Shown here: piece after piece, positions 17,655 through 25,632 of the stretch
How positions within the stretch are numbered: the first letter of the stretch is position 1
How the letters are laid out: each line of letters starts with the position of its first letter
DNA from: Halalkalicoccus jeotgali B3
GTDB taxonomy: Archaea; Halobacteriota; Halobacteria; Halobacteriales; Halalkalicoccaceae
NCBI RefSeq assembly: GCF_000196895.1
Contig: NC_014297.1
Coordinates: 1,494,119-1,558,118, forward strand
Length of the DNA stretch: 64,000 nucleotides
Direction: 5' to 3'
Notes under the pieces: generated by a model
Seen by the model: only the letters and a program-made list of their open reading frames with translations
Databases searched by the model: none
Told to the model about the DNA's origin: nothing
Program-made: the position numbers and the translations under genes

Positions 17655-18119
17655 TCAGCGCTGAGTTTCGAGGGCAGCAAGCAGGTCCGCGATCGAGTCC
17701 GTGGGCGTGAGGTCGTGGCGATCGAGGGCTGTTTCGACGGTCGGGCGCGGCCCGATTGCGAGGTCCGACTCCGCGACGAGGATCCCGAGGACGCGTTCGG
17801 GATCGAGCTCGTCGTCGACCTCCCGGGCGTACCACCGCAGAAGATCCGAGAACGTCGCGACCACGTCATCCGATCCTGTCCGGTGATTCGACGTCTCACC
17901 ATCGAAGCGCCCCTCGATGACGACCTCATACCGAGCGCCCGAATCGAAACGGTGGGAGTCGTCGGACGTCTCGGCCCCGCTCGGCTCGGGTACGGTTCGG
18001 TCGGTCGAAACGACGTACCGACCGTCGTCGATCTCGGCGACGTACTCGCTGTCGGCGAGATCGAGATCCGACGGCGAGAGGACGCCGTCGTCCGAACTGT
18101 TCTGTCGCTCGTCCGTCAT
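17655..18119 (-). CDS. Haloarchaeal taxis/archaellum-locus protein of unknown function
   Basis: The 154-residue acidic protein opens with about 20 polar residues and a short LSPSDLDLADSEYVAEIDDGRYVVS strand pair, then a strand-rich RYEVVIEGRFDGE segment and a helical C-terminal half (FSDLLRWYAREV, RVLGILVAESD). No membrane segment or catalytic motif is seen. It resembles proteins that accompany cheY/arl genes in other haloarchaea and carry only DUF names. Position between arlG and cheY suggests a role in motility signalling. Confidence 0.65.
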   Translation of the reverse strand: MTDERQNSSDDGVLSPSDLDLADSEYVAEIDDGRYVVSTDRTVPEPSGAETSDDSHRFDSGARYEVVIEGRFDGETSNHRTGSDDVVATFSDLLRWYAREVDDELDPERVLGILVAESDLAIGPRPTVETALDRHDLTPTDSIADLLAALETQR

Positions 18120-18157
18120 GCGCGACTAGATGTCAACATATGGTAAATAGCTGCCGG

Positions 18158-18613
18158 TCAGAACCGGAAGTCGAACGTCGCCCGACTGCCGTTGACGATG
18201 ACCGTCGCGCGGTGATCGCCGGCATCGAGGCCGCCCTCGACGGGGACCGTCACCGTCGCGACCGCCCCCGGCGACCATCGACTCTCCCCGGAGACGACCG
18301 TGACGGTCGGTCCCGACCGGTACTGGCCGTCGATCAGTGTGTCGAGGGACGACCCGTTCGCCTCGATGGGCGTCCGGCCGGTGTTTTTCACCAGCAGGGA
18401 GACCGTTTCCGCTTGCTCGTCGTAGACCGCGTCGCTCGACGGGTCGCTGATGATCGCGACGTCGGTGTCGATCTGCCGGGTGATGTCCTCGCTCTGGCGA
18501 TCGACGGAGCTACTGACCTGCTCGACACCCGTCACCAGCGTGCCGGCGACGCTGGCCGCGACCAGCAGGCTCGCGATGAAGATGATCAGGTGCGAGATCG
18601 AGACCGAACCCAT
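18158..18613 (-). CDS. arlG: Archaellum stator/anchor protein ArlG (FlaG)
   Basis: The 151-residue protein has one N-terminal hydrophobic helix (ISHLIIFIASLLVAASVAGTLV), as in archaellins but without a class III signal peptide, followed by a beta-rich outer domain (ETVSLLVKNTGRTPIEANGSSLDTLIDG). This matches ArlG, which with ArlF links the archaellum motor to the S-layer. It begins at the base next to the arlF stop codon. Confidence 0.87.
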   Translation of the reverse strand: MGSVSISHLIIFIASLLVAASVAGTLVTGVEQVSSSVDRQSEDITRQIDTDVAIISDPSSDAVYDEQAETVSLLVKNTGRTPIEANGSSLDTLIDGQYRSGPTVTVVSGESRWSPGAVATVTVPVEGGLDAGDHRATVIVNGSRATFDFRF

Positions 18614-19060
18614 CTACGCTCCCCCCGAGTCGTCGACGGTCGCCGTCGCGGCGACGCCGCCTTCGGTGACCACCTTCACGCTGGTCGCGTTCGATTCGAG
18701 TTCGTATGCGAGCGTCTCTCCGGGCACCCACAGGTTCGTCTCGGCGGTGACGTTGCCGCTCGCGTCGATCACCGCGGGATCCGTGGTCACGTACTCGCCG
18801 TCGACGAGCAGGTCCGTGCGATCGATCGAGAGCGCGGTCGAACCGGTGTTCGTGACCGAAACCGAGAGGGCCGTCCCGTTCCGGGTCGCGTCACCGATCT
18901 CGATGGCCGTATTCTGTCGATCGAGGAGGCGATCAGCGTGCTCGTCCTGTGCGGTCGTCACCCGGTCGAAGCTGTCGGTCGCGACCGTGAAGATCACACT
19001 GAACGCTATCAGACAGCCGATGAGGATGACCACCGTGGATCCGCTGACGCTGAAGCCCAT
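18614..19060 (-). CDS. arlF: Archaellum stator protein ArlF (FlaF)
   Basis: The 148 residues comprise an N-terminal helix (GFSVSGSTVVILIGCLIAFSVIF) and a beta-sandwich (NGTALSVSVTNTGSTALSIDRTDLLVDGEYV, later LWVPGETLAYELE), the pattern of ArlF, which binds the S-layer as part of the stator. The start MGFSVSGS was chosen because it begins the conserved N-terminal helix; an upstream ATG adds a basic stretch. The gene follows the archaellin gene by 84 bases and abuts arlG. Confidence 0.87.
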   Translation of the reverse strand: MGFSVSGSTVVILIGCLIAFSVIFTVATDSFDRVTTAQDEHADRLLDRQNTAIEIGDATRNGTALSVSVTNTGSTALSIDRTDLLVDGEYVTTDPAVIDASGNVTAETNLWVPGETLAYELESNATSVKVVTEGGVAATATVDDSGGA

Positions 19061-19144
19061 TTTGTATCGTGTTCCGTGTACTGAAAGCCGACACCGCATC
19101 GCAACGCCGACCGGTCGATAGGTTGGTTAGTGAGCGATACTCGA

Positions 19145-19999
19145 TTACAGCGCGACGACACTCCCGGCACTCGCGAGCGAGTCGGGGACCTGGACGGTCA
19201 CGGTCCGCTGTGCGCCCGAAGCCGTCGTGAGCGTCAGTTCGGCCTCGTCGCCGGCTCCGAGTGCAGCGATGTTGAACCCGCTACCACCCAACGCAGTGTG
19301 GTTGAGCGTGATCCGGTAGCGGTCGCCGTTGTCGGTCATGACGTTGTCGCCGCCGCTCTCGGAGGAGATGGCGCTGACCGTGTAGCCGGTATTACCATCC
19401 GGTCCGGCGGGGTCGCTAGTCTCGGTATTATCCGACCCGAGAGTGATCGTCTGGGATGCATCGTCACTCACAGTAAGGGTCTCGCTACCGGTAGCAGAGC
19501 CATCCGTAGCTTCGATATCATACGTACCCGCGGGGAGTTCGATGGTAGCCGTCCCGGAGTCGTCCGCCGTCACCGACGTCCCAATTGGAGCAACGGAGAC
19601 GTCTGCGTTTGCACCTGTACCGGTTCCATCTTCAACGTCTACCGTCACCGTGTACGTCTCGGCGGCACCGATGTTCTCAGCACCGCTGGGACCGAGATAC
19701 TGGATGTCCATCTCGGAGAGATCGATATCGCCCGCGCCGGGCGCTCGCTGGAGGGTCAGCGAAGTCTTCTCAACCCCACTTCCGTCGTCAGCGACCGAGC
19801 CAACTTCGGTGAGCACTCGCACGTTGTCCGAAACCTGCTGGGTGCTTTCGATACCCGTGTCTTCTGCTTGCGTCTGGAGGAAGCCGGCGGTATTGATCAG
19901 CACGCCCGCTGCGATCGCTGCAACGAGGACCATCGCGATGAACACGATGAGGGTGCCGATACCGACCTGACCCCTGTCTTCTGTCTGTGTTTCGAACAT
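19145..19999 (-). CDS. arlA: Archaellin with an inserted Ig-like domain
   Basis: The filament subunit starts [20 protein letters not shown]: a short class III signal peptide to be cut after RG (residue 10) and the conserved archaellin helix with [19 protein letters not shown]. The C-terminal head contains the usual strands ([25 protein letters not shown]). Residues 114-188 (bases 19436-19660) form an extra beta-rich module ([11 protein letters not shown] ... [24 protein letters not shown] ... SQTITL) resembling carboxypeptidase-regulatory or CNA-B-like Ig folds. The length of 284 is well above the usual 190-220. The insert also uses more A/T-ending codons than its flanks. It is the only archaellin here and lies upstream of arlF-arlG. 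Confidence 0.9.
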   Translation of the reverse strand: MFETQTEDRGQVGIGTLIVFIAMVLVAAIAAGVLINTAGFLQTQAEDTGIESTQQVSDNVRVLTEVGSVADDGSGVEKTSLTLQRAPGAGDIDLSEMDIQYLGPSGAENIGAAETYTVTVDVEDGTGTGANADVSVAPIGTSVTADDSGTATIELPAGTYDIEATDGSATGSETLTVSDDASQTITLGSDNTETSDPAGPDGNTGYTVSAISSESGGDNVMTDNGDRYRITLNHTALGGSGFNIAALGAGDEAELTLTTASGAQRTVTVQVPDSLASAGSVVAL

Positions 20000-20035
20000 T
20001 GTTTCTGTTGGCTCCGCCACTTGGACGAACCCTAT

Positions 20036-20070
20036 AACATATTGATTTGTTTATGTTTATAAGTATAACC
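20036..20070 (-). promoter_or_regulatory. Probable archaellin promoter
   Basis: Read on the minus strand, this AT-rich stretch contains CTTATAAAC (about 20056-20064), a good haloarchaeal TATA box about 60 bases before the archaellin ATG, which would give a leader of roughly 30 bases. The remaining spacer to 20283 holds the promoter of the divergent winged-helix gene and no other feature I can identify. Confidence 0.45.
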
Positions 20071-20283
20071 TTCCCAATATCAGACGTGATTGACAGGTCA
20101 CAGGACTCCGCTTCGGGAGAAGGAAATCCGGGCGTTCGAGAAACCCGACGGGTCCGGGAGCGAACCCGGGATCGGCGTCCCCGCGGGAAGTCTCCGCGAC
20201 CTGCCAGCGTTTCGGAACGTGTCGGTCGATATCACGGTAGTCGCCATCTTTATTATTATCGTAAATATCATACTATTCAGAAA

Positions 20284-20620
20284 ATGTATTCTGTAGACGT
20301 CCTCCTCGCACTCGGCAACGAGTACAACGCCGAGATCCTCGGGGCGACCGACGAACCCCGCTCTGCCCAAGCGCTCAGCGACGAGCTCGATATCCCGATC
20401 GCGACCTGCTATCGGCGCCTCGAACAGCTAGGAGGCCGACCTCCTCGAACATCACGGGCGCGTCCTCTCGGAGGACCGTCGCCGGGTCAGCGTCTACCGG
20501 CGCACCGTCGACCGCGTCGTCGTGGAGTTCGAAACGGAGGGGTACGACGTGTCCGTCGAGGACCGGGCGAACGTGACGAACAAGCTGGATGAGGTCTGGC
20601 GGTCGGTTTCGAGTTCCTGA
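20284..20620 (+). pseudogene. Winged-helix regulator of the archaellum locus, frameshifted
   Basis: The first 49 codons encode a small HTH protein (VDVLLALGNEYNAEILGATDE, SAQALSDELDIPIATCYRRLEQL). At about 20428-20433 the frame is lost: the zero frame continues into Arg/Pro-rich residues, whereas the +1 frame gives EADLLEHHGRVLSEDRRRVS, then VYRRTVDRVVVEFETEGYDV, ending at the TGA at 20618. The total of 337 bases is 112 codons plus one. Restored, it would be about 111 residues of the ArsR-like type found beside archaellin genes in haloarchaea. An AT-rich box (GTAAATATC, about 20258) precedes the start. Confidence 0.8.
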
Positions 20621-20629
20621 ACCCGTCGA

Positions 20630-21865
20630 TCAGGAGCTCCGGTCCATCGCCTCCTCGACTGCACCGAACACCTCGCTTCCCTCAACGACCGTTCCCCGCC
20701 CGATCACCGCCTCGTAGAGCGCCCGTGCGTCCGCCCCGGCGTAGTTTCGTTCCTCGAACGGCCGATCCTCGACGACGACCAGCGCGTCGCTTGCGAGTGC
20801 GCATTCGAGGTTCGCGAGGTTCCCCGATCCCACCTCGATATCCCCGAGGACGGTCACGTCGGCCCGGGCGATCCGCTCGGAAACCCGCGTTCGCGTCTCG
20901 GCGTCGATGGGTGCGAACGGTTCGACGATGACGGTATCGAGACCGAGCAATCGTGCGGTTTCGAGGTCCGAATCGCCCGTCCCGAGCGCGCCGACCGACA
21001 CCTCGTAGCCCGCCGCCGAGAGCACGTAGAGCAGTCGCGAGACGGTCCCGCCCCCGCCGATCACGTGGACTCGGCCCTCACGGTCGCCGGTCCGTTCGGG
21101 GAGCGCGGTGACGTAGACCGCTCCCGTAACGGGGTGGCGGCTCACGACCGCACGGGCGTCGAACGCCCGCGTGAGGTTTGACTCGGTGAGCACGTCCTCG
21201 GGCGACCCGCTGTCGACGATGGCTCCCTTTGAGAGCAACAACAACTCATCGCAGTAGTGCGCGGCGAGGTTCAGGTCGTGGATCGCCGCGATCACGGTCT
21301 TGCCGTCGTCGGCCAGATCGCGGACGAGTTCGAGGGTGCGGATCTGGTGATTGATGTCGAGGCTCGCAGTCGGTTCGTCGAGCAGCAGTATCGGCGTCTC
21401 CTGTGCGAGCGCGCGTGCGAGGACCACTCGCTGGCGCTCGCCGCCGCTGACCGCGCCGATCGATCGCTCCGCGAACGCCTCGGTTTCGGTCCGCGAAAGC
21501 GCGCGCTCGACCGTCTCCTCGCCCGCCGGATCCGCGCTCGACCGAAAGCGCGAGCGGTAGGGGGTTCGTCCCATCGCCACCACCTCACGGACGTCGAAAT
21601 CGAAGGAGAGGCTCGTGTCCTGGGGCACGGTCGCGACCCGGCGACTGGCCGCCCGCGAGGGGAGGTCGTGGACGTCCTCGTCCCCGAGCAAGACGGTCCC
21701 CGCGTCGGGTTTCAACACGGCCCCGATCGCGCGCAACAGGGTGGACTTGCCCGCGCCGTTCGGGCCGACGAGGCCGACGAACCGCCCCTCGCCGATAGAG
21801 GTACTGACCGAATCGAGGACCGCCATCCCGCCGAGTCGGACGTCCAGATCGCGGACGTCGATCAC
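20630..21865 (-). CDS. btuD: Cobalamin/metal-chelate ABC importer, ATP-binding protein BtuD
   Basis: The 411-residue protein has a full ATPase domain (Walker A GPNGAGKSTLL, signature VSGGERQRV, Walker B ILLLDEPTASLD, switch His AIHDLNL) and, after about residue 265, a 145-residue C-terminal extension starting HVIGGGGTVSRLLYVL that resembles a nucleotide-binding Rossmann-like fold and contains VVVEDRPFEERNYAG. Haloarchaeal BtuD proteins of about 400 residues carry a similar extension. The GTG start overlaps the btuC stop (GTGA). A long open frame continues upstream, but it is only the out-of-frame complement of btuC. The substrate could be cobalamin, haem or siderophore-iron. Confidence 0.85.
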   Translation of the reverse strand: MIDVRDLDVRLGGMAVLDSVSTSIGEGRFVGLVGPNGAGKSTLLRAIGAVLKPDAGTVLLGDEDVHDLPSRAASRRVATVPQDTSLSFDFDVREVVAMGRTPYRSRFRSSADPAGEETVERALSRTETEAFAERSIGAVSGGERQRVVLARALAQETPILLLDEPTASLDINHQIRTLELVRDLADDGKTVIAAIHDLNLAAHYCDELLLLSKGAIVDSGSPEDVLTESNLTRAFDARAVVSRHPVTGAVYVTALPERTGDREGRVHVIGGGGTVSRLLYVLSAAGYEVSVGALGTGDSDLETARLLGLDTVIVEPFAPIDAETRTRVSERIARADVTVLGDIEVGSGNLANLECALASDALVVVEDRPFEERNYAGADARALYEAVIGRGTVVEGSEVFGAVEEAMDRSS

Positions 21866-22947
21866 AGCGCGTGCACCTCCCGAGTACGAAGCAGATAGAG
21901 GAAGAAGGGCGCACCCAGCGCGGCGGTGACGATCCCGACGGGCACCTCGGCGGGGCCGGCCCGTGCCACGGTGTCGGTTGCGACGAGGAAGACGCTGCCC
22001 GCGAGCGCGCTCGTCGGGAGCAGGATCCGGTGGTCGGGCCCGACCAGCAGGCGCATCACGTGGGGGACGATCAGCCCCACGAAGCCGATCACCCCCGAGA
22101 CGGCGACCCCTGCAGCGGTGATGACGCTCGCCGCGGCGAGCAGTAGTCGCTTGGTCCGCTCGACCTCGATCCCGAGGCTCTGGGCGTCCTCCTCGCCCAG
22201 AAGCAGGACGTTGAGATCGCCCGCGTACACTACGAGCAGGACGAACAGCGGGATCACGACCGGCAACGAGAGGCGCACGTCGGTCCACGTGCTCGCGTGC
22301 AGGTGGCCCATCAGCCAGTAGACGACCTGTTCGAGGCTCTCGCCGGCGCTCAACTGGAGATACGAGATCATCGCGCCCAGAAACGTCTGGATGGCGACGC
22401 CCGCAAGCAGCAGGGTCGCAACCGGCGTACGCCCGCCCTCGCTGGCGATCAAGTAGACCGCGAAAGCGGTGAGGATCGCACAGAGAAACGCCATCGGGCG
22501 CAACCCAAGCGGGAGCGGGAGGACGATAGAAGCGACCGCACCGAGCGCAGCGCCCGAGGAGACGCCGACGATCGAGGGATCGGCCATCGGATTGCGAAAG
22601 AACCCCTGCATCACCGTCCCCGCGGCCGCAAGCGCGAAGCCGACCGTCGCCGCGAGCACCACCCTCGGAAGCCGGATCCGCATGACGATCGTCTCGTGGG
22701 TTGCGGGCACCGCAAAGTCGAAGACCGACGCCCATTCGAGTCGGGGGAGCGGAATCGAGAGCGGGCCGACCCCGGTCGCACCCGCCGGTTCGATCCCGAC
22801 CGGGAGCGCCACCGCGTTGAGAAGCACCTCGGCCACGACGAGCGGAGCCACCCGGACCGGTCCGAACGCCGCGCTGAACAACACGACACAGACCAGCAGA
22901 CAGGAAAGACCCGCCGACCACGCCCCCATCGCGGTACGTCGCGTCAC
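21862..22947 (-). CDS. btuC: Cobalamin/metal-chelate ABC importer, permease BtuC
   Basis: The 361-residue FecCD-family permease has ten hydrophobic helices, the loop motif GTVMQGFFRNPMADPSIVGV (residues about 109-128), and the coupling region GVSGVIGFVGLIVPHVMRLLVG near the C-terminus. I prefer the GTG start at 22947 (TRRTAMGAWSAG) because the AT-rich box GTATTTACC lies about 25 bases upstream, matching a leaderless mRNA; the ATG six codons later is an alternative. It is divergent from btuF and overlaps btuD. Confidence 0.9.
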   Translation of the reverse strand: MTRRTAMGAWSAGLSCLLVCVVLFSAAFGPVRVAPLVVAEVLLNAVALPVGIEPAGATGVGPLSIPLPRLEWASVFDFAVPATHETIVMRIRLPRVVLAATVGFALAAAGTVMQGFFRNPMADPSIVGVSSGAALGAVASIVLPLPLGLRPMAFLCAILTAFAVYLIASEGGRTPVATLLLAGVAIQTFLGAMISYLQLSAGESLEQVVYWLMGHLHASTWTDVRLSLPVVIPLFVLLVVYAGDLNVLLLGEEDAQSLGIEVERTKRLLLAAASVITAAGVAVSGVIGFVGLIVPHVMRLLVGPDHRILLPTSALAGSVFLVATDTVARAGPAEVPVGIVTAALGAPFFLYLLRTREVHAL

Positions 22948-23005
22948 GATAGTAAATGAATTTGCTTTAGGTAAATACTTATTGAACAAGTCCGCACTCG
23001 GTCGC
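22948..23005. promoter_or_regulatory. Divergent btuC/btuF promoter
   Basis: This short AT-rich spacer contains the direct repeat GTAAAT at 22952-22957 and again 19 bases later, and overlapping TATA-like elements for both strands (AAGTATTTAC on the minus strand, GGTAAATACTTATTG on the plus strand). Coordinated control of permease and binding protein is expected. No recognised metal-regulator box was identified. Confidence 0.45.
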
Positions 23006-24070
23006 ATGCGTACACTGCTTACCGTCCTCGCGGCGCTGTTGGTGTTGACGTCGACGTTCGGAGCGGGAGCCGTCGGCGGGCACGCGGGCGTCGCGGCCGC
23101 ACAGCCCGCGTGTGAGTTCCCCGTCGACGTCACCGATGCGACGGGCGAGGAGATCACCCTCGAAGAAGAGCCAGAGCGGATCGTCGCCATGCAGCCGAGC
23201 GACGCCCAGACGCTCTGGGAGATCGGCGCCCGCGAGAAGGTCGTCGGGATGCCCGTTAGCCAGTACACCGAGTACTTGGAGGGCTACGACGAACCGACCG
23301 ACATCACCGCCGACGACGGTGTGACCGTCAACACCGAGGAGGTGATCGAACTCGACCCCGATCTCGCACTCGCCTCGGCGGTCGCCGACGAGGAGCAAGT
23401 CGAGCAGCTCCGTGATGCGGGCATCACCGTCTATCAGGTGCAGGATGCGACCTCGGTCGATGACGTGCGCGGGAACGTCGAGACGTACGGTCAGCTCACC
23501 GGCGAGTGTGCGGGTGCGGCCGAGACGATCGACTGGATGGACGAGGAACTCGGTGCGATCGAAAACGCTGTCGAGGGCGAGGACCGGCCCACAGTGTTGT
23601 TCGCGATGGGTGACGGCTACACCGCCGGTCAGGGCACGTTCATCGAGGACGTCATCGAGACTGCGGGCGGGGAGAACCTCGCCAGCGCGGCGGGGATCGA
23701 GTTCTACGGGCAGATCAGCGAGGAGGTCGTGGTCAGCGAGGACCCCGACTGGATCGTCTACCCCGACACCTTCGAGGAGCCACCCGTGAGCGAGCAGGTC
23801 ATAGAGAGCACGACCGCCGGCCAGGAGGACCAAATCGTCCAGGTCGATTCCGACCGAATGAACCAGCCCGGACCGCAGGTCGTCCTCGCGGTCCAGACCC
23901 TTGCCGAGACCTTCCACCCCGACGTCTACGCCGCCCAGGGCGACGCGAGCGGCCAAGAAGACGGGGACGGCGGAGCGAGCGCGGACGGCGAGGACCAGCC
24001 CGGCTTCGGCATCGTCGCCGCCGTCGCCGCGCTCGTCGCCGCGGGCTTCCTGTTCGTCCGGCGGCGATAG
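23006..24070 (+). CDS. btuF: Cobalamin/metal-chelate-binding protein with PGF-CTERM anchor
   Basis: The 354-residue protein begins with a signal peptide (MRTLLTVLAALLVLTSTFGAGAVG) and has a class III periplasmic-binding fold (ITLEEEPERIVAMQPSDAQTLWEIGA, then VVGMPVSQYTEYL and YPDTFEEPPVSEQVIESTTA). The end has an acidic Gly/Ser linker, then QPGFGIVAAVAALVAAGFLF and RRR, a PGF-CTERM signal recognised by archaeosortase, so the protein is probably lipid-anchored outside the cell. It delivers ligand to BtuC/BtuD. A longer open frame upstream is an artefact of btuC read backwards. Confidence 0.88.
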   Translation: MRTLLTVLAALLVLTSTFGAGAVGGHAGVAAAQPACEFPVDVTDATGEEITLEEEPERIVAMQPSDAQTLWEIGAREKVVGMPVSQYTEYLEGYDEPTDITADDGVTVNTEEVIELDPDLALASAVADEEQVEQLRDAGITVYQVQDATSVDDVRGNVETYGQLTGECAGAAETIDWMDEELGAIENAVEGEDRPTVLFAMGDGYTAGQGTFIEDVIETAGGENLASAAGIEFYGQISEEVVVSEDPDWIVYPDTFEEPPVSEQVIESTTAGQEDQIVQVDSDRMNQPGPQVVLAVQTLAETFHPDVYAAQGDASGQEDGDGGASADGEDQPGFGIVAAVAALVAAGFLFVRRR

Positions 24071-24109
24071 GTCGCAAGGCGTTTTACCGCCCGGGGAGCG
24101 AGAGGTGGT

Positions 24110-24388
24110 ATGGTCGAGAACGTGATCTGGCCCGCCTACCTCGACGCGGAGGTTTCGCGCTCCGCGGGGCGGCGTGTCCCGCTGGACCTCGCGGTCCCGG
24201 AGCCGACGGTCGACGAGATCGCCGCCGCCGCCCAGCAAGTGGGCTACGACGCCGTCATCGAGCGCGAGCGGACCTATCCTCGCGAGTACGAGCCCCGAGG
24301 GCGTGTGCTGGTCAAGGACGCCGACGACGCCTCGAAGAACGACCTCGTGCAGGCGATCGCCGCCTACGTGACGGCCCTGCGGGAATGA
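24110..24388 (+). CDS. srp19: Signal recognition particle 19 kDa protein
   Basis: The 92-residue protein begins [21 protein letters not shown], the SRP19 signature (Trp-Pro and Ser-Arg contacts with SRP RNA helices 6 and 8), followed by [26 protein letters not shown]. It helps assemble SRP54 on 7S RNA. It is 4 bases before gar1, so the two are an operon joining two RNA-protein assembly factors. Confidence 0.95.
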   Translation: MVENVIWPAYLDAEVSRSAGRRVPLDLAVPEPTVDEIAAAAQQVGYDAVIERERTYPREYEPRGRVLVKDADDASKNDLVQAIAAYVTALRE

Positions 24389-24392
24389 GCCG

Positions 24393-24620
24393 ATGAAACG
24401 CGTCGGCGAGGTCGTCCGCACCGCACAGGGGCTCGCGATCGCCCGCTGTCCCGAGGGAACCACGCCGGAGATCGGCACCGTCGTGATCGACGAGGACCTC
24501 ACGGAGGTCGGCCGGGTCGTCGACGTCTTCGGGCCCGTTTCCCGGCCGTACGTCGCGGTCACGCCCGAGGATCGGACGGGTCTCCCGGCCCTGCTCGGGG
24601 GGAAGCTCTACGCGCGCTAA
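24393..24620 (+). CDS. gar1: H/ACA ribonucleoprotein subunit Gar1
   Basis: The 75 residues form a small six-strand barrel: KRVGEVVRTAQGLAIAR, IGTVVIDEDLTEVGRVVDVFGP and SRPYVAVTP, the typical Gar1 order. Archaeal Gar1 binds Cbf5 and allows RNA-guided pseudouridylation of rRNA. It lacks the Gly-Arg tails of eukaryotic Gar1, as usual in archaea. A small gap to the srp19 stop supports cotranscription. Confidence 0.93.
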   Translation: MKRVGEVVRTAQGLAIARCPEGTTPEIGTVVIDEDLTEVGRVVDVFGPVSRPYVAVTPEDRTGLPALLGGKLYAR

Positions 24621-24674
24621 ATTGCACGCGGAGGCGAACGAAACCCCCAAGGTCCGCCGGGGATAGCCCGAGAC

Positions 24675-25628
24675 ATGGAGCAGCGTCGTCTGCTGGTCGC
24701 GGTCGCCGGAACGGTCGGGCTCTTTCTCGCGATCCAACTGGGTGCTCTCGCGCTCGTCGAGCCGTTCCAGTCGGCGGGCCTGCAGGCCGTCGAGGACCCC
24801 GAGGACCCGACCAACTCGTTCCTGTACATCGGTGCGATCCTCGTGGCCACGGGGCTGATGCTCGCGGCGTTCAAACTGGATCTCCATTGGCTCATCAGGG
24901 GGCTGGTCGTCCTCGCGAGCGTCCTGCTGTCGTGGTACGTCCTCTCGGTCGTCGTCCCGCCGGCGGTGACGGTCGACGGGCTCAACGTCCCCGCCGCGAT
25001 CGGCGCGATCGCCATCGGCGCGGGACTTGTCGTTTATCCCGAGTGGTACGTCATCGACGCCGCGGGCGTGGTGATGGGCGCGGGCGCGGCGGGGCTGTTC
25101 GGGATTACCTTCGGGATCGGGCCCGCGCTCGTCCTCCTGACGGTGCTTGCGGTCTACGACGCCGTCAGCGTCTACGGCACCGAGCATATGCTCTCGCTGG
25201 CGGACGGCGTCATGGAGATCAAGGTGCCCGTGTTGTTGATCGTCCCCGTCTCGCCCGGATATTCCTTTCTCGACGACGGTAGCGACGACCGCGATGGGGA
25301 CAACGAGCGCGACGACGAACCGGACGAAAACGGGGGTCGGGATGCCTTCTTCATCGGACTCGGCGACGCGGTGATCCCGACGATCCTGATCGCCAGCGCC
25401 GCGTTCTTCGTCGCGACGCCCTCGCTCGGCGTTCCGGGGCTCGCGTTGACCGTCCCCGCCCTCGGCGGGATGGTCGGGACGCTCGCCGGCCTGCTCGTAT
25501 TGTTGTGGTTGGTCCTGCAGGGACGTGCCCACGCCGGCCTTCCCTTACTCAACGGCGGGGCCGTCGCGGGCTATCTGGCGGGCGCGCTCGCAAGCGGGCT
25601 GACGCTCGCACAGGCGCTGGGGCTGTGA
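24675..25628 (+). CDS. Presenilin-like intramembrane aspartyl protease (PSH family)
   Basis: The 317-residue protein has about nine hydrophobic helices. The two catalytic aspartates are in VLAVYDAVSVYGTEHM (YD motif, about residue 163) and FFIGLGDAVIPTIL (GLGD motif), and the PAL-type loop appears as TVPALGGMVG. This is the presenilin/signal-peptide-peptidase fold known from archaeal PSH enzymes. A hydrophilic acidic loop of about 35 residues (SDDRDGDNERDDEPDENGGR) lies between the two catalytic helices. The protein probably cleaves transmembrane peptides. It follows srp19-gar1 and may be cotranscribed. Confidence 0.88.
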   Translation: MEQRRLLVAVAGTVGLFLAIQLGALALVEPFQSAGLQAVEDPEDPTNSFLYIGAILVATGLMLAAFKLDLHWLIRGLVVLASVLLSWYVLSVVVPPAVTVDGLNVPAAIGAIAIGAGLVVYPEWYVIDAAGVVMGAGAAGLFGITFGIGPALVLLTVLAVYDAVSVYGTEHMLSLADGVMEIKVPVLLIVPVSPGYSFLDDGSDDRDGDNERDDEPDENGGRDAFFIGLGDAVIPTILIASAAFFVATPSLGVPGLALTVPALGGMVGTLAGLLVLLWLVLQGRAHAGLPLLNGGAVAGYLAGALASGLTLAQALGL

Positions 25629-25632
25629 GTGG

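Noticed and set aside
21866-22921. N-terminal extension of the BtuD frame to 763 residues
   Set aside because: The extension is btuC read out of frame; the GTG overlapping the btuC stop is the natural start.
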